Assembly (NCBI RefSeq): GCF_004359985.1 | Contig: NZ_SMRO01000001.1 | Span: 310,001 to 374,000 of the forward strand | Origin: Paraburkholderia flava | Lineage (GTDB): Bacteria > Pseudomonadota > Gammaproteobacteria > Burkholderiales > Burkholderiaceae | Direction: 5' to 3' | DNA: 64,000 nt | Shown here: piece by piece, positions 34,724 to 44,656 of the stretch | Layout: each line of letters opens with the position of its first letter | Numbering within the stretch: position 1 is the first letter of the stretch | Program-made: the position numbers and the translations under genes | Notes under the pieces: model-generated | What the model saw: the letters and a program-made list of their open reading frames with translations, nothing else | Told to the model about the DNA's origin: nothing | Database searches by the model: none

Positions 34724-35638
34724 TTAGCGGGCGAGACTCTGCACGACATGCGGCACAAGCGTGGCGAACACGTCGGCCAGATCCGTCGCGCCGAAGTACC
34801 GCTCGGTTGCATCACGTTCGACGTCGATCCGCCCCGCGTTGTGCGCGTCGTACAGATCGACGATCAGTTGTGCGTGCTCGTCGCTGAGGCCCGCGTGCTT
34901 GAGCGTCGGGGTCCAGGTGTCGCGCGGCAGTTCGAGCGCATCGATCGGGCGGCCGAGCGCCGTACTCAACGCATGCGCGACGTCGCGAGCATCGAGTCGT
35001 CGAGGCCCTTCGATGCTGACGGTCCGCAGCGAGCGCGCATCGCGCGGCGTCGTCATCAGTTCGGCCGCCAGCGTGCCGACGTCCTGCGCAGCGACGGTCG
35101 GAAAGCGTTTCGTCAATGGATGATGCAGACTCGGCAGCCGATTCGTCGCGATAGCAGCGGGTACGACACGCGCCCAGTTATGCATGTGTTCGCTGGCGCG
35201 CAGCAGGATCAGATGCGTGTCGGGTCCCGCAAGCGGTTTCAGCCGGGCTTCGAGTTCATGGAACAGCATCGTAATGCCGGTGCCGTGTTCAAGCTCGGCG
35301 CCATAGTCGGACAGCGCGAGCACGAGAGGCGGCCGATGCGCGCTCAATGCGTCGACTGCTGCAGCGATGGTTTCGCGCATTGTGCGCGCGGGATGCGGGT
35401 CGTCGTTCGGCAACGGACACAGCATCTGCACTGCGGTCGCATCCCGCAGCGCTTCACCGATGGCGCGTGCATCGCGCAGATCGGCGAATGCAACGTCGCA
35501 GCCGGACTGCTCGAAAAATTCGCGTTGCCGTGCGTCGTGCTGTTCGCGCAGCACGGCGCGGACGGGTTGGCCGGCACGGCGCAGCGCGGTAATGCTCGCG
35601 CGTCCCACCTGCCCATTTGCTCCGAAGATGATGTACAC
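34724..35638 (-). CDS. NmrA-like NAD(P)-binding Rossmann protein
   Basis: A 304-residue atypical SDR. The dinucleotide motif is at the extreme N-terminus (VYIIFGANGQVGRASITALR), followed by PVRAVLREQHDA and FADLRDARAIGEALRDATAV. Family members act as redox sensors or as quinone or flavonoid reductases; this one is not further assignable. The start is taken as GTG 35638, with AAGGAG ten bases upstream. The longer ATG frame to 35758 adds 40 residues without family similarity. It is divergent from an AraC-family regulator. Confidence 0.85.
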   Translation of the reverse strand: MYIIFGANGQVGRASITALRRAGQPVRAVLREQHDARQREFFEQSGCDVAFADLRDARAIGEALRDATAVQMLCPLPNDDPHPARTMRETIAAAVDALSAHRPPLVLALSDYGAELEHGTGITMLFHELEARLKPLAGPDTHLILLRASEHMHNWARVVPAAIATNRLPSLHHPLTKRFPTVAAQDVGTLAAELMTTPRDARSLRTVSIEGPRRLDARDVAHALSTALGRPIDALELPRDTWTPTLKHAGLSDEHAQLIVDLYDAHNAGRIDVERDATERYFGATDLADVFATLVPHVVQSLAR

Positions 35639-35851
35639 GATTGGATTGCTCCTTGCCGGGTCCGGGTATGGCCGACGATGAAGCGATCGTAAGCGCGGCG
35701 GAAGCGCGTCGCGCGCAGCCAGGGATGACGTTGCGCAGATCTGGATGACGATTTTCACGGACCCGGATCACGCATCGCGGCGACGTCATGCAAAGCGGAT
35801 CGAAACGAAGCACAATGCTCGCAGATTCGACTTCCTCAGCAGGGACATGCG

Positions 35852-36796
35852 ATGGCCTCAGCGATACACCAATCCGATGTGATTCCGTATGCCGGCCCGC
35901 GCGCCAGCCTGCGTTCCAGCGCGGGCCACGGCTGGAAAGGCTTTGGTGCCGAACTGATCGCGATTCCGGCGGGCGTGCACAGGGTTCCGGCGAGCGTGCA
36001 CCATCGCATAGGCGTGCATGTCGGTACACCGATCAAGGCGCATTGCGTGTGCGGCGGCCGTCGTCTTGCGCGGATTCAGGCGCACGGCGACGCGGATGTC
36101 ATTCCCGTCGGCTACGACGGCGAATGGACGGACGAATCGGACTGCACGGTGCTGCGCATCTGGATCGGCGGCGAATTCGCGAAGACCACGTTCGAACAGC
36201 TCGGCGTGAAGCCGTCGCATGCGCAAATAGAGCCGCGCCTCCAGTTTCGCGACCCGCGTTTTCAGCATCTCGCGTGGGCGCTGCGCGCCGAACTCGAGGC
36301 CGACGAGAAATCCGATCCGCTGTATGCGGAGAGCCTGTGCACGGCGATGATCGTGCGCCTGACACAAGGCGCACCGGCGCTCGTAGAAAAGCGCCGCACG
36401 CTCGCGCCGCGCATGGTCGCACGTGTGGTCGACTACATCGAAAGCCATCTCGACCAGCGTCTCACATTGACCGAACTAGCCGCGCTCGCCGATTTGAGCG
36501 TGCCGCATTTCAAGGTGCTGTTTCGCGAGACGCTCGGCATGCCGGTGCATCGCTATGTGATCGAGCGGCGTGTTGAACGTGCGCGTCTGCTGCTGTTGCA
36601 AGGGAGTTTGAGCACGAGCCAGGTCGCGCTCGAAACAGGCTTCGCGCATCAGAGCCACATGGCGCACTGGATGAACCGTTTGCTTGGCGTCACGCCGCGC
36701 GAACTGGTCCGTTCGTCTACGCATGCGACGCGCATCGCAGAGCCCACGAACGACGACGTCGACGATAAGAGACGGCTTTTGCTGCACACGCGTTAA
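35852..36796 (+). CDS. AraC family regulator
   Basis: A 314-residue regulator. The C-terminal double helix-turn-helix spans about residues 185-290: MVARVVDYIESHLDQRLTLT then LAALADLSVPHFKVLFRETL, and VALETGFAHQSHMAHWMNRL followed by LGVTPRELVRS. The N-terminal 180 residues form a probable beta-rich ligand domain (GVHVGTPIKAHCVCGGRRLA). AGCAGGGAC lies before ATG 35852. It is divergent from the NmrA-like gene and its tiny partner, the likely targets. Confidence 0.9.
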   Translation: MASAIHQSDVIPYAGPRASLRSSAGHGWKGFGAELIAIPAGVHRVPASVHHRIGVHVGTPIKAHCVCGGRRLARIQAHGDADVIPVGYDGEWTDESDCTVLRIWIGGEFAKTTFEQLGVKPSHAQIEPRLQFRDPRFQHLAWALRAELEADEKSDPLYAESLCTAMIVRLTQGAPALVEKRRTLAPRMVARVVDYIESHLDQRLTLTELAALADLSVPHFKVLFRETLGMPVHRYVIERRVERARLLLLQGSLSTSQVALETGFAHQSHMAHWMNRLLGVTPRELVRSSTHATRIAEPTNDDVDDKRRLLLHTR

Positions 36797-36882
36797 GCAG
36801 TTTGCGTGCGTGGCCCGGTGCATGCGTCTGGAGTCCGTGCACTACCGCGCACTATTGCTGCTCTCACTGTTTCCAGTGCTAA

Positions 36883-38001
<1,119 letters not shown>

Positions 38002-38004
38002 TCG

Positions 38005-39063
38005 ATGACGCTTGCGCATGAGCGACGCTTACGGCGCGTATCGAGGGAACGCGCGCGCAGAGTCTGGTTCGTGGTTGCAGTGCTCGCGGCGACGGGCGCG
38101 GGTGCGTGGTGGTTCGGCCCGCGGTCGCACGAACACACGGATGCGCAGGCGGTTGCGGATCAGTCTCGTGCGACGCTCGCGCGCGCTGTCGATCCGGCCA
38201 GTGCGTCCGCGACGCAGGCGCAACTGAACGCGCTGCCGGACTCGCTTCAAGGATCGTCGCCGCCGCGTTTACCGCTCGACACAGGTGGCCGTCTTGCGCG
38301 CACACGTGCGGTTCGGGACTTCTTCGATTATTTCCTCACGGCAAGCAGCGAACGTTCCGCTGCGGCGCTCGATGCGCTGGTGCGCCGCTATATCGCTGCG
38401 CAACTCGACGGCACTGCAGCGGCAGACGAAGCCGTCGACGCATGGCGTCGCTACACCGCGTATCGCATGGCACTCGATCGTTTGCCGCAACCCGTTTCTG
38501 TGGCACCCGGCAACACGACCGATCTCGACGCGTTGCAACGCACGCTCGACGAACGCGCGACGCTCGCCGCGCAGACGATGGGCGAGTGGAACGAGCCGTT
38601 CTTCGGCGACGAGTTACGCAGGCAGCGTGACGATCTCGCGCGTCTGCGGATCGCGTCGGACCCATCGCTTAGCGACGCGGAGAAGGCCGCACGTCTTGCA
38701 TCGCTCGACGCCGCATTGCCCGCAGCCGAGCGCGATGCGCGCGAACGCGTGAAGCGTCAGCAGTCGGCACTCGATGCGATCGCTCAGATGCAGAAGCAGG
38801 GCGCGTCGGCCGATGCGATACGCGCGCAGGTGACGCAGACGCTCGGTCCGGAAGCCGCGCGACGGGTCGTGCAAATGGAGCAGACGGAACAGGCGTGGCA
38901 GAGCCGCTATACGGACTATGCGTCGCAGCGCGCGCAGATCGATCGGATGGGACTCGCGCCGCAGGATCGCGACGCGCAGGTCGCGCAGTTGCGGCAGCGT
39001 TTTTTCACGAATCCGGCGGATGCGCTGCGTGCGCAGTCGTTGGATCGGGGGGCGGCTAACTGA
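38005..39063 (+). CDS. lifO: Lipase-specific foldase (lipase secretion chaperone)
   Basis: A 352-residue membrane-anchored steric chaperone that folds the preceding lipase in the periplasm. An N-terminal anchor (VWFVVAVLAATGAGAWWFG) follows a basic leader, then a Pro/Ala-rich linker. The family motif RxxFDYFL is present as RAVRDFFDYFLTASSE. The rest is a helical, Gln/Arg-rich scaffold (DALVRRYIAAQLDGTAAADE and FGDELRRQRDDLARLRIASD) that clamps the lipase. It starts three bases after the lipase stop. The type II secretion genes needed for export are not in the window. Confidence 0.94.
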   Translation: MTLAHERRLRRVSRERARRVWFVVAVLAATGAGAWWFGPRSHEHTDAQAVADQSRATLARAVDPASASATQAQLNALPDSLQGSSPPRLPLDTGGRLARTRAVRDFFDYFLTASSERSAAALDALVRRYIAAQLDGTAAADEAVDAWRRYTAYRMALDRLPQPVSVAPGNTTDLDALQRTLDERATLAAQTMGEWNEPFFGDELRRQRDDLARLRIASDPSLSDAEKAARLASLDAALPAAERDARERVKRQQSALDAIAQMQKQGASADAIRAQVTQTLGPEAARRVVQMEQTEQAWQSRYTDYASQRAQIDRMGLAPQDRDAQVAQLRQRFFTNPADALRAQSLDRGAAN

Positions 39064-39075
39064 GTGCGTTGGGGT

Positions 39076-41556
39076 TCAGCTTTTCACGCGGAGTGAACGC
39101 GGGTCGTACGGCGCCTTTAGATGAATCGACGCCGGCAACTGTTCTCCAGCGACCTCGATCGTATAGCGGCCCGCAGTGAGCCATGCGGCGTCGACAGCGC
39201 CGTCAGCGCGCGCGACGTAACCCATCGCAACCGGACAACCCACCGAGTGACCATATGCCGCCGAACTCACGAAGCCGACCGGCGCGCCGTCGCGCAAGAT
39301 CGCTTCGCCGCCCCATAGCATGCGGTCCGTTGCACCGTCGGCGGTGAGGACGACCATCCGGCGACGTAGCGGTTCGTCGCGCAGTTTGAGCAGCGCATCG
39401 CGGCCGCGAAACGGAATTGCCTTGTCGAGCTTGCATGCGAACGCGAGACCGGCTTCGAACGGATGCGTGTCCGGTGTGAGTTCACGGCCCCATGCGCGAT
39501 AGCCCTTCTCGATACGCAGCGATTCGATCGCATAGTAGCCGGCATCGACGAGCCCGAACGATTTGCCCGCTGCGTGCAGCGTCTCGTACACGCCGACCGC
39601 GAATTCGACCGGCACGTACAGTTCCCAGCCGAGTTCGCCGACATACGTGAGACGTGTCGCGCGCACGGTCGCATAACCGATGTCGACTTCGCGACTCTGG
39701 CCGAATGCGAACGCTTCGTTGCTCCAGTCGGCTTTCGATACGCTCTGCAACAGCGCACGCGCATGCGGGCCCATTACGGCGAGCACGGCGTACTGTCCGG
39801 TGACGTCGACGATCGTGCAACGGCTGTCGGGAGGGATCAGCTTTTCCAGCGTGTCGAGATCGCGCGTGGTTTGCGCTGAACCGGTGACGATCAGGTACTG
39901 GTCGTCGGCGAGGCGGGTCAGCGTGAAGTCCGATTCGTAGGTGCCACGCTCGTTCAGCAAGCCTGAGTAGACCGTCGTGCCTGGCGGCACGGCGACGTCG
40001 TTCGCGACGATCGATTGCAGCACGCTCTCGGCATCGCGGCCCTTCACGAGCAGCTTGGAAAACGACGTCATGTCGAATAGCGCAACGCCTTCGCGGCAGG
40101 CGCGATGCTCGGTGCCGCTCCACGGCAACCAGTTCTGCTGGCCGAACGCGTAATCGATGTGCGTCTCTGCCGCGCTCGGCGCAAAGAAGTTCGGCCGCTC
40201 CCAGCCCATCTTGCCGCCGAAGCTGGCGCCCTTGTCGCGCAGCAGCGCAAACAGCGGCGAGCGACGGAACGGACGCGCGGAATCGAGTTCGCGGTTCGGC
40301 CACGGCATCGCGTAATGCAGCCCGAGCGTTTCCTTCACGCGATCGTGCAGCCACGTATCGTTGCCGTTGAAGCGCGCGAAGCGGCGAATGTCGACGGGCC
40401 ACAAATCCATCGTCGGTTCGCCCGCGACGATCCACTCGGCGAGCGCCATGCCTGCGCCACCGGCGGATGCGATCCCCATCGAGTTGAAGCCGGCACCGAC
40501 GAAAAAGCGCCGCAATTCAGGCGCTTCGCCGAGGATGAAGTTGTTGTCGGGCGTGAACGATTCCGGGCCGTTGTAGAACTGCCGGATCTCCGCGGTTTCG
40601 AGTGCGGGTACACGCTGCAGCGCGTTCTGCATCAGGATTTCGAACTGGTCCCAGTCGTCGGGCAGCAGCTGAAATTCGAAATTTTCCGGAATGCCTTGCA
40701 TGCCCCAAGGCTTCGCGTCGGGTTCGAAGCCACCCATCACGAGGCCGCCCACTTCTTCCTTGAAATAGATGTAGCCGTCGGGGTCGCGCATCACGGGCAG
40801 GTCGGGATGCACGCCGGCGATGCGTCCGGTGACGATGTAGTAGTGCTCGGCCGAATGCAGCGGCACGGTGACACCGCATAGACGGCCGAGCGCTTTCGCC
40901 CACTGGCCCGCACAGTTGACGACGATCTCCGCGTCGAGCGTGCCTTCTTCGCCGTCCTTGTTGCGCCACGCGAGCCCGCACGCTTCGCGGCCGTGCGTGC
41001 CCGCGCGCGTATGGATTGCCGTGACCTTCGTGTTCTCGACGATGCGTGCGCCGCCTGTGCGTGCGCCGCGTGCTAACGCCTGCGTGAGATCGGTCGGATT
41101 CGCCTTGCCGTCGCCGGGTAGCCAGACTGCGCCGAGCAGATCGTCGGTGCGCATCACGGGCCACAAGTCGCCGGCTTCCTGCGGACCGATCACATCGCAC
41201 GCGACGCCGTACGCGCGCGCGACGGCCGCGGTGCGCTTGAGCTGCGTCATCCGTTCGGCGGTGCGTGCAACCGACAGCGACCCGCATTGCTTCCAGCCCG
41301 TGCCAAGACCCGTCTCGGCTTCGAGCTGGGCATACAGCGACGTCGAATAGCGGATCAGCTTCGTCATGCTTTCCTGTGCGCGTAACTGGCCGACGAGACC
41401 GGCCGCGTGCCACGTGGTCCCACACGACAACTGCCCCTGTTCGATCAGCACGACGTCGGTCCAGCCCAGCTTGGTCAGGTGATACGCGACCGAGCACCCG
41501 ACGATACCGCCACCGATGATCGCGACGCGGGTGTGCTGGGGAAGAGTCGTGGCCAT
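39076..41556 (-). CDS. FAD-dependent oxidoreductase with GcvT domain (sarcosine/dimethylglycine dehydrogenase type)
   Basis: An 826-residue two-part enzyme. The N-terminal half is a DAO-type FAD domain with RVAIIGGGIVGCSVAYHLTK and LSCGTTWHAAGLVGQLRAQE, where the conserved His probably holds covalent FAD. The C-terminal half (about residues 430-826) is a GcvT/aminomethyltransferase fold that passes the one-carbon unit to tetrahydrofolate; blocks include REGVALFDMTSFSKLLVKGR, VMGPHARALLQSVSKADWSN and GELGWELYVPVEFAVGVYE. Demethylation of sarcosine or dimethylglycine is expected from the family. ATG 41556 is chosen; the frame to 41631 adds 25 hydrophobic residues without a proper signal. Confidence 0.9.
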   Translation of the reverse strand: MATTLPQHTRVAIIGGGIVGCSVAYHLTKLGWTDVVLIEQGQLSCGTTWHAAGLVGQLRAQESMTKLIRYSTSLYAQLEAETGLGTGWKQCGSLSVARTAERMTQLKRTAAVARAYGVACDVIGPQEAGDLWPVMRTDDLLGAVWLPGDGKANPTDLTQALARGARTGGARIVENTKVTAIHTRAGTHGREACGLAWRNKDGEEGTLDAEIVVNCAGQWAKALGRLCGVTVPLHSAEHYYIVTGRIAGVHPDLPVMRDPDGYIYFKEEVGGLVMGGFEPDAKPWGMQGIPENFEFQLLPDDWDQFEILMQNALQRVPALETAEIRQFYNGPESFTPDNNFILGEAPELRRFFVGAGFNSMGIASAGGAGMALAEWIVAGEPTMDLWPVDIRRFARFNGNDTWLHDRVKETLGLHYAMPWPNRELDSARPFRRSPLFALLRDKGASFGGKMGWERPNFFAPSAAETHIDYAFGQQNWLPWSGTEHRACREGVALFDMTSFSKLLVKGRDAESVLQSIVANDVAVPPGTTVYSGLLNERGTYESDFTLTRLADDQYLIVTGSAQTTRDLDTLEKLIPPDSRCTIVDVTGQYAVLAVMGPHARALLQSVSKADWSNEAFAFGQSREVDIGYATVRATRLTYVGELGWELYVPVEFAVGVYETLHAAGKSFGLVDAGYYAIESLRIEKGYRAWGRELTPDTHPFEAGLAFACKLDKAIPFRGRDALLKLRDEPLRRRMVVLTADGATDRMLWGGEAILRDGAPVGFVSSAAYGHSVGCPVAMGYVARADGAVDAAWLTAGRYTIEVAGEQLPASIHLKAPYDPRSLRVKS

Positions 41557-41641
41557 GAAAATCTCGCGGGAGGAAGAGACGAACAGGAAGAGATAACGGG
41601 CGAAAGGATGCAACATAAAGCCACAAAACACAACATTATTA

Positions 41642-41671
41642 TTGGATATGATTTGGCTTTTGTTGGATATG
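41642..41671. promoter_or_regulatory. Direct repeat TTGGATATG, candidate DeoR operator
   Basis: TTGGATATG occurs at 41642-41650 and again at 41663-41671, 21 bases (two helical turns) apart, in an AT-rich island between the GcvT oxidoreductase and the DeoR gene. DeoR-family regulators often use repeated sites of this kind. Confidence 0.5.
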
Positions 41672-41741
41672 TGTGGGATTGGTCTGGTCGGCCGCGATGG
41701 CCTTTGCTAGACTCCGCGCCATCCAGCCACGAGTTGCCGCG

Positions 41742-42539
41742 ATGTTCACCACGCCCCGTCAGACCGAAATCATGCGCCTCGTCCGTGCGAAACAGACCTG
41801 CACGGTTGCCGAGCTCGCACAACTGTTCGCGGTATCCGACGAGACCGTGCGACGCACCGTCAAACCGCTGATCGCCGACGGTTTGCTCGTGAAGGTGCAC
41901 GGCGGTGTGATGTTGCCCGATCGACTCGACGAGCCGCCGTTCCAGCGCCGACTCGTCGAGCAGCGCGACGCGAAGCAGATCGTCGCCGCAAGCGTGTGCG
42001 AACTGGTGCAAGACGGCGACTCGCTGATTCTCGATAGCGGCACGACCTGCGTGCATATCGCCGACGCGCTATGTGCGCGCTCGCGACTCACGGTGGTGAC
42101 CAATTCGGTGGAGATCGCGCGCACGCTCGCGCCGCGCAACGGCAATCGCGTGTTCGTTGCGGGCGGCGAGTTGCGTGCCGACGATCTGTCAGCAGTCGGC
42201 GACGAGGTACTCGCATTCATCAAGCGCTTTCATGTGCGTTTCGCGATCGTGTCGGTCACTGCGATCGATCACGAAGGGCGCTTCATGGATGCACAGCTAT
42301 CGGATGTGTCGTATTCGCTCGCCGCGTTTGCACAGGCAGAGCAATGCATCGTTGCCGCGGATCATGCGAAGTTCGGGCACAGCGCGCTCGCGCATGCGTT
42401 CGGTCCAACGGATATCGATCTACTTGTCACCGACGAAACGCCGCCACCCGCGATTGCTCGTGCATTTTCAGAGGCTGGGCTGGAGGTGCGAGTGGGGCGT
42501 CCGTCTGCTGTATCGGGTGACGGTGCTGCGGTTGCATGA
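41742..42539 (+). CDS. DeoR family regulator
   Basis: A 265-residue DeoR/GlpR-type regulator. The helix-turn-helix is at the N-terminus (PRQTEIMRLVRAKQTCTVAE then LAQLFAVSDETVRRTVKPLI). The sugar-phosphate-sensing domain has DGDSLILDSGTTCVHIADAL, LTVVTNSVEIARTLAP and SALAHAFGPTDIDLLVTDE. ATG 41742 is chosen over 41673 because it begins six residues before the helix-turn-helix and spares the repeats upstream. It is divergent from the FAD/GcvT gene, which it probably controls, although DeoR proteins more often control sugar genes. Confidence 0.9.
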   Translation: MFTTPRQTEIMRLVRAKQTCTVAELAQLFAVSDETVRRTVKPLIADGLLVKVHGGVMLPDRLDEPPFQRRLVEQRDAKQIVAASVCELVQDGDSLILDSGTTCVHIADALCARSRLTVVTNSVEIARTLAPRNGNRVFVAGGELRADDLSAVGDEVLAFIKRFHVRFAIVSVTAIDHEGRFMDAQLSDVSYSLAAFAQAEQCIVAADHAKFGHSALAHAFGPTDIDLLVTDETPPPAIARAFSEAGLEVRVGRPSAVSGDGAAVA

Positions 42540-43068
42540 GCCGCCGGTCGCGAAGGCATCGACCCCCGCACAGGGTGAATCGCTAAATACGGCTCAAAAT
42601 TCGATTCGGTAGCCGCGCGTCGCGCGCCGCTTTCCACCCACTACGCACTCACGAAACGTCAGATCCAACACATCGCGTGATGCCCGCGTCACCCGATTCG
42701 CCACCCTCCGCAGGCTCCTCGCAAAGTCCCGCCCAGCTTGCCTGAGCGCGAACTACTTCGTCGCTCGGCAATCTCTCCAGGCCACCTTCCAGCACCAACG
42801 TTGACATTCCTTAACATTTAAATCGACGGAATTTAACTATTGCTGACAGTGGCCTCCCGTCGATATCTCGAAAATGCATTCAGACGCCAAACCGTGATGA
42901 ACGGTGCGGCAACGACCCATACAGAGAAGCCGGTGGTCGACACAGATTCACCGGGACGGTCAATCGCTACGGGGCGGTTGCCGGCGCCACCGAAGGCGTC
43001 GACGGTCGAGGACAGCAAGAGCGGACTTCAGTCCGCCTGGTACTTCGGGAAGTGGGTGTGGCGGTACG
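42540..43068. other. Non-coding or decayed region before the broken chaperone
   Basis: No intact gene is seen. At 42801-42830 there is an AT-rich element (TTGACATTCCTTAAC then ATTTAAATCGACGG) that resembles one at 44012-44041. A frame from 42840 (MLTVASRRYLENAFRRQ) is open to 43250 but reads as non-family sequence until it enters the chaperone remnant. A hairpin GCGGAC-TTCA-GTCCGC lies at 43021-43036. Confidence 0.45.
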
Positions 43069-43724
43069 AAAGACGTGGTGGCGGTGACAGCGGCAATTGC
43101 GATGTGATGTCGTTGAACATGAGCGGCGCCCGGGCGGGCGTGACGATCGGCGGAACACGGGTGCTCTCTGAGGGCGGAGCAAACGAGGTGACCGTCCAGC
43201 TCGGCAACGACGGCAATGTGCCGGCCTGGATGCAGGTGTGGCTCGATTAGGGGAATCCGAATGCAAGACCGGACGAATCAAAAGTGCCTTTCACACTGTC
43301 GCCGCCAGCTTTTCGCCTCGACCCGAAGCGAAGCAGGAATCTGCGGTTCGTTCGAACGCAGGGTGCGCAGGACGGATTACCGCAGGACCGTGAATCGTTG
43401 CGCTGGCTCAACGTCGCAGAGCGAACGCCGCAGGACGATCGAGCAGCGGATGCGGATCGCGATAACGGGCAATCGTTGCAGCGCTCGAGAATCCGACTGG
43501 TTTTTCGACCAGCGGGTCTGTCCGGCGACGCAGCGGCAGCCGCAGCCGGCATCGCGTGGAAATCCGTCGGAAAGGAGCGTGGCGGTGATGCGCTCGAGGC
43601 GGTCAACCCGACGCCTCACTACGTTGCGTTTGATCGGCTGGTCGCGCGTTCGGGTGGGGTGACCTGGATGAACGACTGCAGTGGAGTGATGGATTCACGC
43701 AGCAGGGAATTGACAGTGCAATAG
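43069..43724 (+). pseudogene. Fimbrial (PapD-like) periplasmic chaperone, inactivated
   Basis: In one frame the sequence reads AGVTIGGTRVLSEGGANEVT then VQLGNDGNVPAWMQVWLD, a TAG at 43248-43250, and without a frame change GNPNARPDESKVPFTLSPPA, FRLDPKRSRNLRFVRTQ, LPQDRESLRWLNV, RIRLVFRPAGLSG and NPTPHYVAFDRLV. This is the order of the PapD/FimC chaperone N-domain and start of its C-domain, and intact relatives normally have Glu at the TAG. The likely signal peptide (DVVAVTAAIAM, 43072-43104) is in another frame, two bases out of step. The C-terminal half of the second domain is also missing. No usher or pilin gene remains nearby. Confidence 0.8.
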
Positions 43725-44176
43725 CAGAACAATCAGAACCTGAGAGATCGGCAGCACGAGTAACCACAGAACAGCAAAGCAAGAGCAGGACAACAGCAGG
43801 GCAACGACGACAGGCAAGGCAGCATTCAGGGACGGGGCGGCGGGGCCATCCGGCGATGAGACCGGCAACAACAAAGCAAGGGAAGGGGCGCCCGCGCAAG
43901 CGGGCGCACGATCCGCGCGACACGCGTGTCGCACTTCCCACGGGATCGCGACGGGACCAACCAGCAGCATAACGAACTGAAAGCAGTGAGGCATCGGGCG
44001 AGGCCACCCGACTGACAATCCTTAAACGATTTAATTGATGGCCCTTCTTATACTGGGCTGCCGATTGTGAAGCCTTTGACGATTCGGCGCAAAAAGACGG
44101 AACAACGACATATGAGGACCTCTGCGGCACAAGTAGTACGACCGCGGAGGACGTTGGCCTAAGCAGAGAGCAACGG
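43725..44176. other. Purine-rich intergenic stretch
   Basis: A 452-base gap. From about 43745 to 43900 the plus strand is strikingly poor in T and rich in A, G and C (CAACAGCAGGGC-like runs). A perfect 8-bp stem GCGCCCGC-GCAA-GCGGGCGC lies at 43888-43907 and a perfect 16-base palindrome GCGACACGCGTGTCGC at 43917-43932. At 44012-44041 is an AT-rich element like that at 42801. These may be a terminator, an operator and a promoter; no gene is called. Confidence 0.45.
43888..43907. terminator. GC-rich hairpin
   Basis: GCGCCCGC (43888-43895) and GCGGGCGC (43900-43907) pair perfectly around a GCAA tetraloop, a very stable structure. It lies between the chaperone remnant and the next gene; no T-tract follows. 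Confidence 0.5.
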
Positions 44177-44656
44177 ATGTTTTTCAGACCTGGCACGACG
44201 CGCCTTCCGTTCCGGACGAACGATCGCGCAAACAAGACCGGCCGCCGTCTGCAGCGGATCGAACTCGATCCGGCCACCGACGTACATGCACGCGCCGCAA
44301 TCGAGGCTTACGCGGATTCGTGTGCGCCCGAGATGCCCTGGCTTGCCGAGTTGCTGCGTGTATCGGCGGCTCATGAGCAGGGCGAGATCACACATTGTGC
44401 GGCGACGACGATGCGCGTGTTTGCGCTCGCGCAGGAATGGGCCGCCGATCAGCCGGACTACGCGCACGCAGCGTGGGAGCACGTGCGCAGGCAACTCGAT
44501 GTCGCGCTGCGCGCGAAATTGCGGACCGCTGCGGACGCCGAGGTTGATGAAGCCGACGGCGGTCAAGGTATCGCACCGGCGCCGGTCAACGATGAAGGCC
44601 AACCCATGGCGAAGAGCCCTGAGGAATCGGCAGACCCAGCGGCAGATCACAAGTAG
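44177..44656 (+). CDS. Hypothetical protein
   Basis: A 159-residue soluble protein, not recognised. The N-terminus is basic (MFFRPGTTRLPFRTNDRANK), the middle is helical and rich in Ala, Glu and Trp (MPWLAELLRVSAAHEQGEIT then MRVFALAQEWAADQPDYAHA), and the last 40 residues are acidic, Pro/Ala-rich and probably disordered (EVDEADGGQG and KSPEESADPAADHK). GAGAGCAACGG precedes ATG 44177. It lies between decayed fimbrial DNA and a two-component operon. Confidence 0.6.
   Translation: MFFRPGTTRLPFRTNDRANKTGRRLQRIELDPATDVHARAAIEAYADSCAPEMPWLAELLRVSAAHEQGEITHCAATTMRVFALAQEWAADQPDYAHAAWEHVRRQLDVALRAKLRTAADAEVDEADGGQGIAPAPVNDEGQPMAKSPEESADPAADHK

Noticed and set aside
43695..44018. 107-codon hydrophobic minus-strand frame (two apparent membrane helices)
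   Set aside because: The hydrophobicity comes from the T/C-rich complement of a T-poor plus strand (Leu/Val/Ser codons). No ribosome site or conserved context supports a gene.
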